Below are positions 62,735 to 64,000 of a stretch of 64,000 nt of DNA, piece after piece. The notes beneath the pieces are model-generated. The model made no database searches. It worked only from the letters and a program-made list of their open reading frames with translations, and had not been told where the DNA came from. The position numbers and the translations under genes were made by a program. The DNA is from Flavobacteriaceae bacterium UBA980 (lineage in GTDB: Bacteria > Bacteroidota > Bacteroidia > Flavobacteriales > Flavobacteriaceae), in assembly GCA_002292265.1 (NCBI GenBank), contig DBBQ01000056.1:1-64000 (forward strand). The letters are read 5' to 3'. How positions within the stretch are numbered: the first letter of the stretch is position 1; each line of letters starts with the position of its first letter.

Positions 62735-63462
62735 CGGTTTTTATCAAATTGATTCTTCTTCCAATACCACATCATAATCAATCCTGTGATAGCTCCCCCT
62801 ACATGCGCAAAATGTGCAATAGGTCCGATGGAATAGGAAGTAAATCCAAAAAATAAATCCCCTAAAATCAGCAAAGGAACTAAGACTTTGGCCTTCACGG
62901 GTATAGGTGGAAAAAGTAACATCAGACGCGCATTGGGAAAGAGAAAAGCAAAAGCCACTAAAACACCGTATAAAGCTCCAGAGGCACCAACCATCACTCC
63001 GTTAAATGCTGATAAACCCGAAACTAATTCGGCTCTTCCGATGCGGTCTACCAAGGTATAAGAAAGATCACTGGTTAGAAAAAAACGACTTACTTCAGAA
63101 GCATTTAACCCCTCGGCAAGCAAAAGGTCTGAAATACTACTAATTTGATAATAATAAAGAAGCAATTGTAAGGCTGCAGCACCAAAACCAGTGGACAAGT
63201 AAAAGAAAATAAATTTGTTTCTCCCCCACATTTGCTCGATAGGAGTTCCAAACATGTACAACCCAAACATATTAAAAAAGATATGACCCAAATCTCCGTG
63301 CATAAACATATGAGTCAAGGGTTGCCAATACTGAAACTTCGGATTGGAAGGATAGTGTAGTGCAAACAAATCATAAACAACCTCTCCTAAGGAAAGTGAA
63401 GCGATAAAAAAAATGATATTAATAATCAAAAGATGCTTAACTGTCTCTGTGATGTTTCGCAT
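62722..63462 (-). CDS. Rhomboid intramembrane serine protease 1
   Basis: A 246-residue rhomboid with the catalytic Ser in MVGASGALYGV (GASG) and His in HFAHVGGAITGL, and the helix-2 HMFMHGDLGHIFFNMFGLYM motif. It follows directly on mutL (start codon next to the mutL stop) and overlaps rhomboid 2. The pair probably arose by old duplication. Confidence 0.92.
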   Translation of the reverse strand: MRNITETVKHLLIINIIFFIASLSLGEVVYDLFALHYPSNPKFQYWQPLTHMFMHGDLGHIFFNMFGLYMFGTPIEQMWGRNKFIFFYLSTGFGAAALQLLLYYYQISSISDLLLAEGLNASEVSRFFLTSDLSYTLVDRIGRAELVSGLSAFNGVMVGASGALYGVLVAFAFLFPNARLMLLFPPIPVKAKVLVPLLILGDLFFGFTSYSIGPIAHFAHVGGAITGLIMMWYWKKNQFDKNRWDL

Positions 63463-64000
63463 TTAATTTAGTTTTTGTTCGATTTCACGCTTCTCTAAAG
63501 TAATAAAAATAGGCTTGTTGAAGGGAGAAACACTCGTTTCTTTACACCCAAAAAAATCATCGAGTAATACTTGCTGCTCTTCTACCTGGAGAGGCTCCCC
63601 TGTTTTAATTGCCAAGTTTTTCGCCATAGTTTTGGCAATTTGATCGGCCTGACTAAAGTGCGCTATGGATCGGTCTGTACTTTCGCCAGAGAGCAAATTT
63701 TCCAATAAAGGCTCAATTTTGGTAGGGGGACAATGCTCCGGACTTCCAAGCACCTGCAACACTTGATCTTTTTTTAATTCGATTTGAAATCCCAAGGCTT
63801 CTAGAATTTCATTCATTTGTTCGTACTCCAGCATTTGGGCTGGATTCAAGGACATCTCCAAGGGAAAAAGCAACTGCTGACTCACTCCTTTTTTAGCTGT
63901 AATCGAACTCAAAAACTGTTCGTACAAGATCCGCTGATGGGCTCGGTTTTGGTCGATGAGTAACATACGGGTTTGTAAGGGACAAACAATGTACTTGTGA
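63463..64000 (-). CDS. mutL: DNA mismatch repair protein MutL, C-terminal part
   Basis: The window holds the last 178 codons or so of mutL; the frame is open to the window edge, with the segment before LLIDQNRAHQRILYE belonging to the C-terminal dimer domain. The N-terminal ATPase lies outside. In endonuclease-type MutL this place reads DQHA(X)2E(X)4E; here His, Ala and the first Glu are Asn, Arg and Gln. The CPHGRP motif near the end is replaced by SPFNKP. So nuclease activity is doubtful. The stop touches the rhomboid 1 start, in one operon. Confidence 0.9.
   Translation of the reverse strand, partial: HKYIVCPLQTRMLLIDQNRAHQRILYEQFLSSITAKKGVSQQLLFPLEMSLNPAQMLEYEQMNEILEALGFQIELKKDQVLQVLGSPEHCPPTKIEPLLENLLSGESTDRSIAHFSQADQIAKTMAKNLAIKTGEPLQVEEQQVLLDDFFGCKETSVSPFNKPIFITLEKREIEQKLN

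Overview
The window is AT-rich chromosomal DNA from a flavobacterium, most likely a marine, alginate-degrading member of Flavobacteriaceae; the genus cannot be named from the sequence alone. Pointers are three SusC/SusD pairs, a GLPGLI protein, Bacteroidetes-type promoters (TTTG about 19 bp before TAnnTTTG), almost no Shine-Dalgarno signals, many Cys-lipoproteins, and the housekeeping order FtsB-like, ParA, ParB, DUF5683, DapB, LepB, WbqC. No insertion sequence, phage gene or CRISPR array was seen.

Layout. 1-1.6 kb: two small SnoaL/NTF2-like lipoprotein genes with near-identical promoters, leaders, terminators and 3' flanks; the second is cut by an in-frame stop. 1.6-11.3 kb: two SusC/SusD pairs without enzymes beside them. 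11.6-15.2 kb: a GLPGLI protein and its TonB-dependent receptor. 15.2-31.5 kb: an alginate utilisation locus. 31.5-42.5 kb: an exported oxidoreductase set (GMC dehydrogenase with its Tat subunit, two Gfo/Idh/MocA proteins, a DUF1080 protein, a TIM-barrel isomerase-like protein), interrupted by OmpA, an S10-type peptidase and GalE. 42.5-50.5 kb: mixed housekeeping and stress genes (SodC, PlsC, NUDIX, cyclophilin, OxyR, PadR/PspC). 50.6-50.8 kb: two tRNA-Pro genes. 51-64 kb: an unrecognised large lipoprotein, a PQQ-type sugar dehydrogenase with cytochrome c, the FtsB-to-WbqC housekeeping run, and on the minus strand an endonuclease/phosphatase-fold gene, two rhomboids and the end of mutL.

How the alginate genes fit together. 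A surface lipoprotein with two PL7 lyase domains cuts alginate, SusC/SusD imports oligomers, KdgF linearises the unsaturated monouronate to DEH, one or two SDR enzymes reduce DEH to KDG, and KDG kinase plus KDPG aldolase give pyruvate and glyceraldehyde 3-phosphate. An ExuT-like MFS carrier moves monomers. The lyase operon also holds a gluconokinase/6-phosphogluconate dehydrogenase fusion and an Nramp-fold transporter that lacks the metal-binding residues; this suggests a side branch for another sugar acid. Three promoters (lyase operon, susC, and the GntR/FadR-type regulator gene) carry the same operator, TTGGTAAACCAA or a close variant, overlapping the -7 box. At the lyase and susC promoters it is repeated at an exact 13-bp pitch. 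The susC leader also appears to face a short antisense RNA. Together these suggest a compact, previously unannotated control system for the locus.
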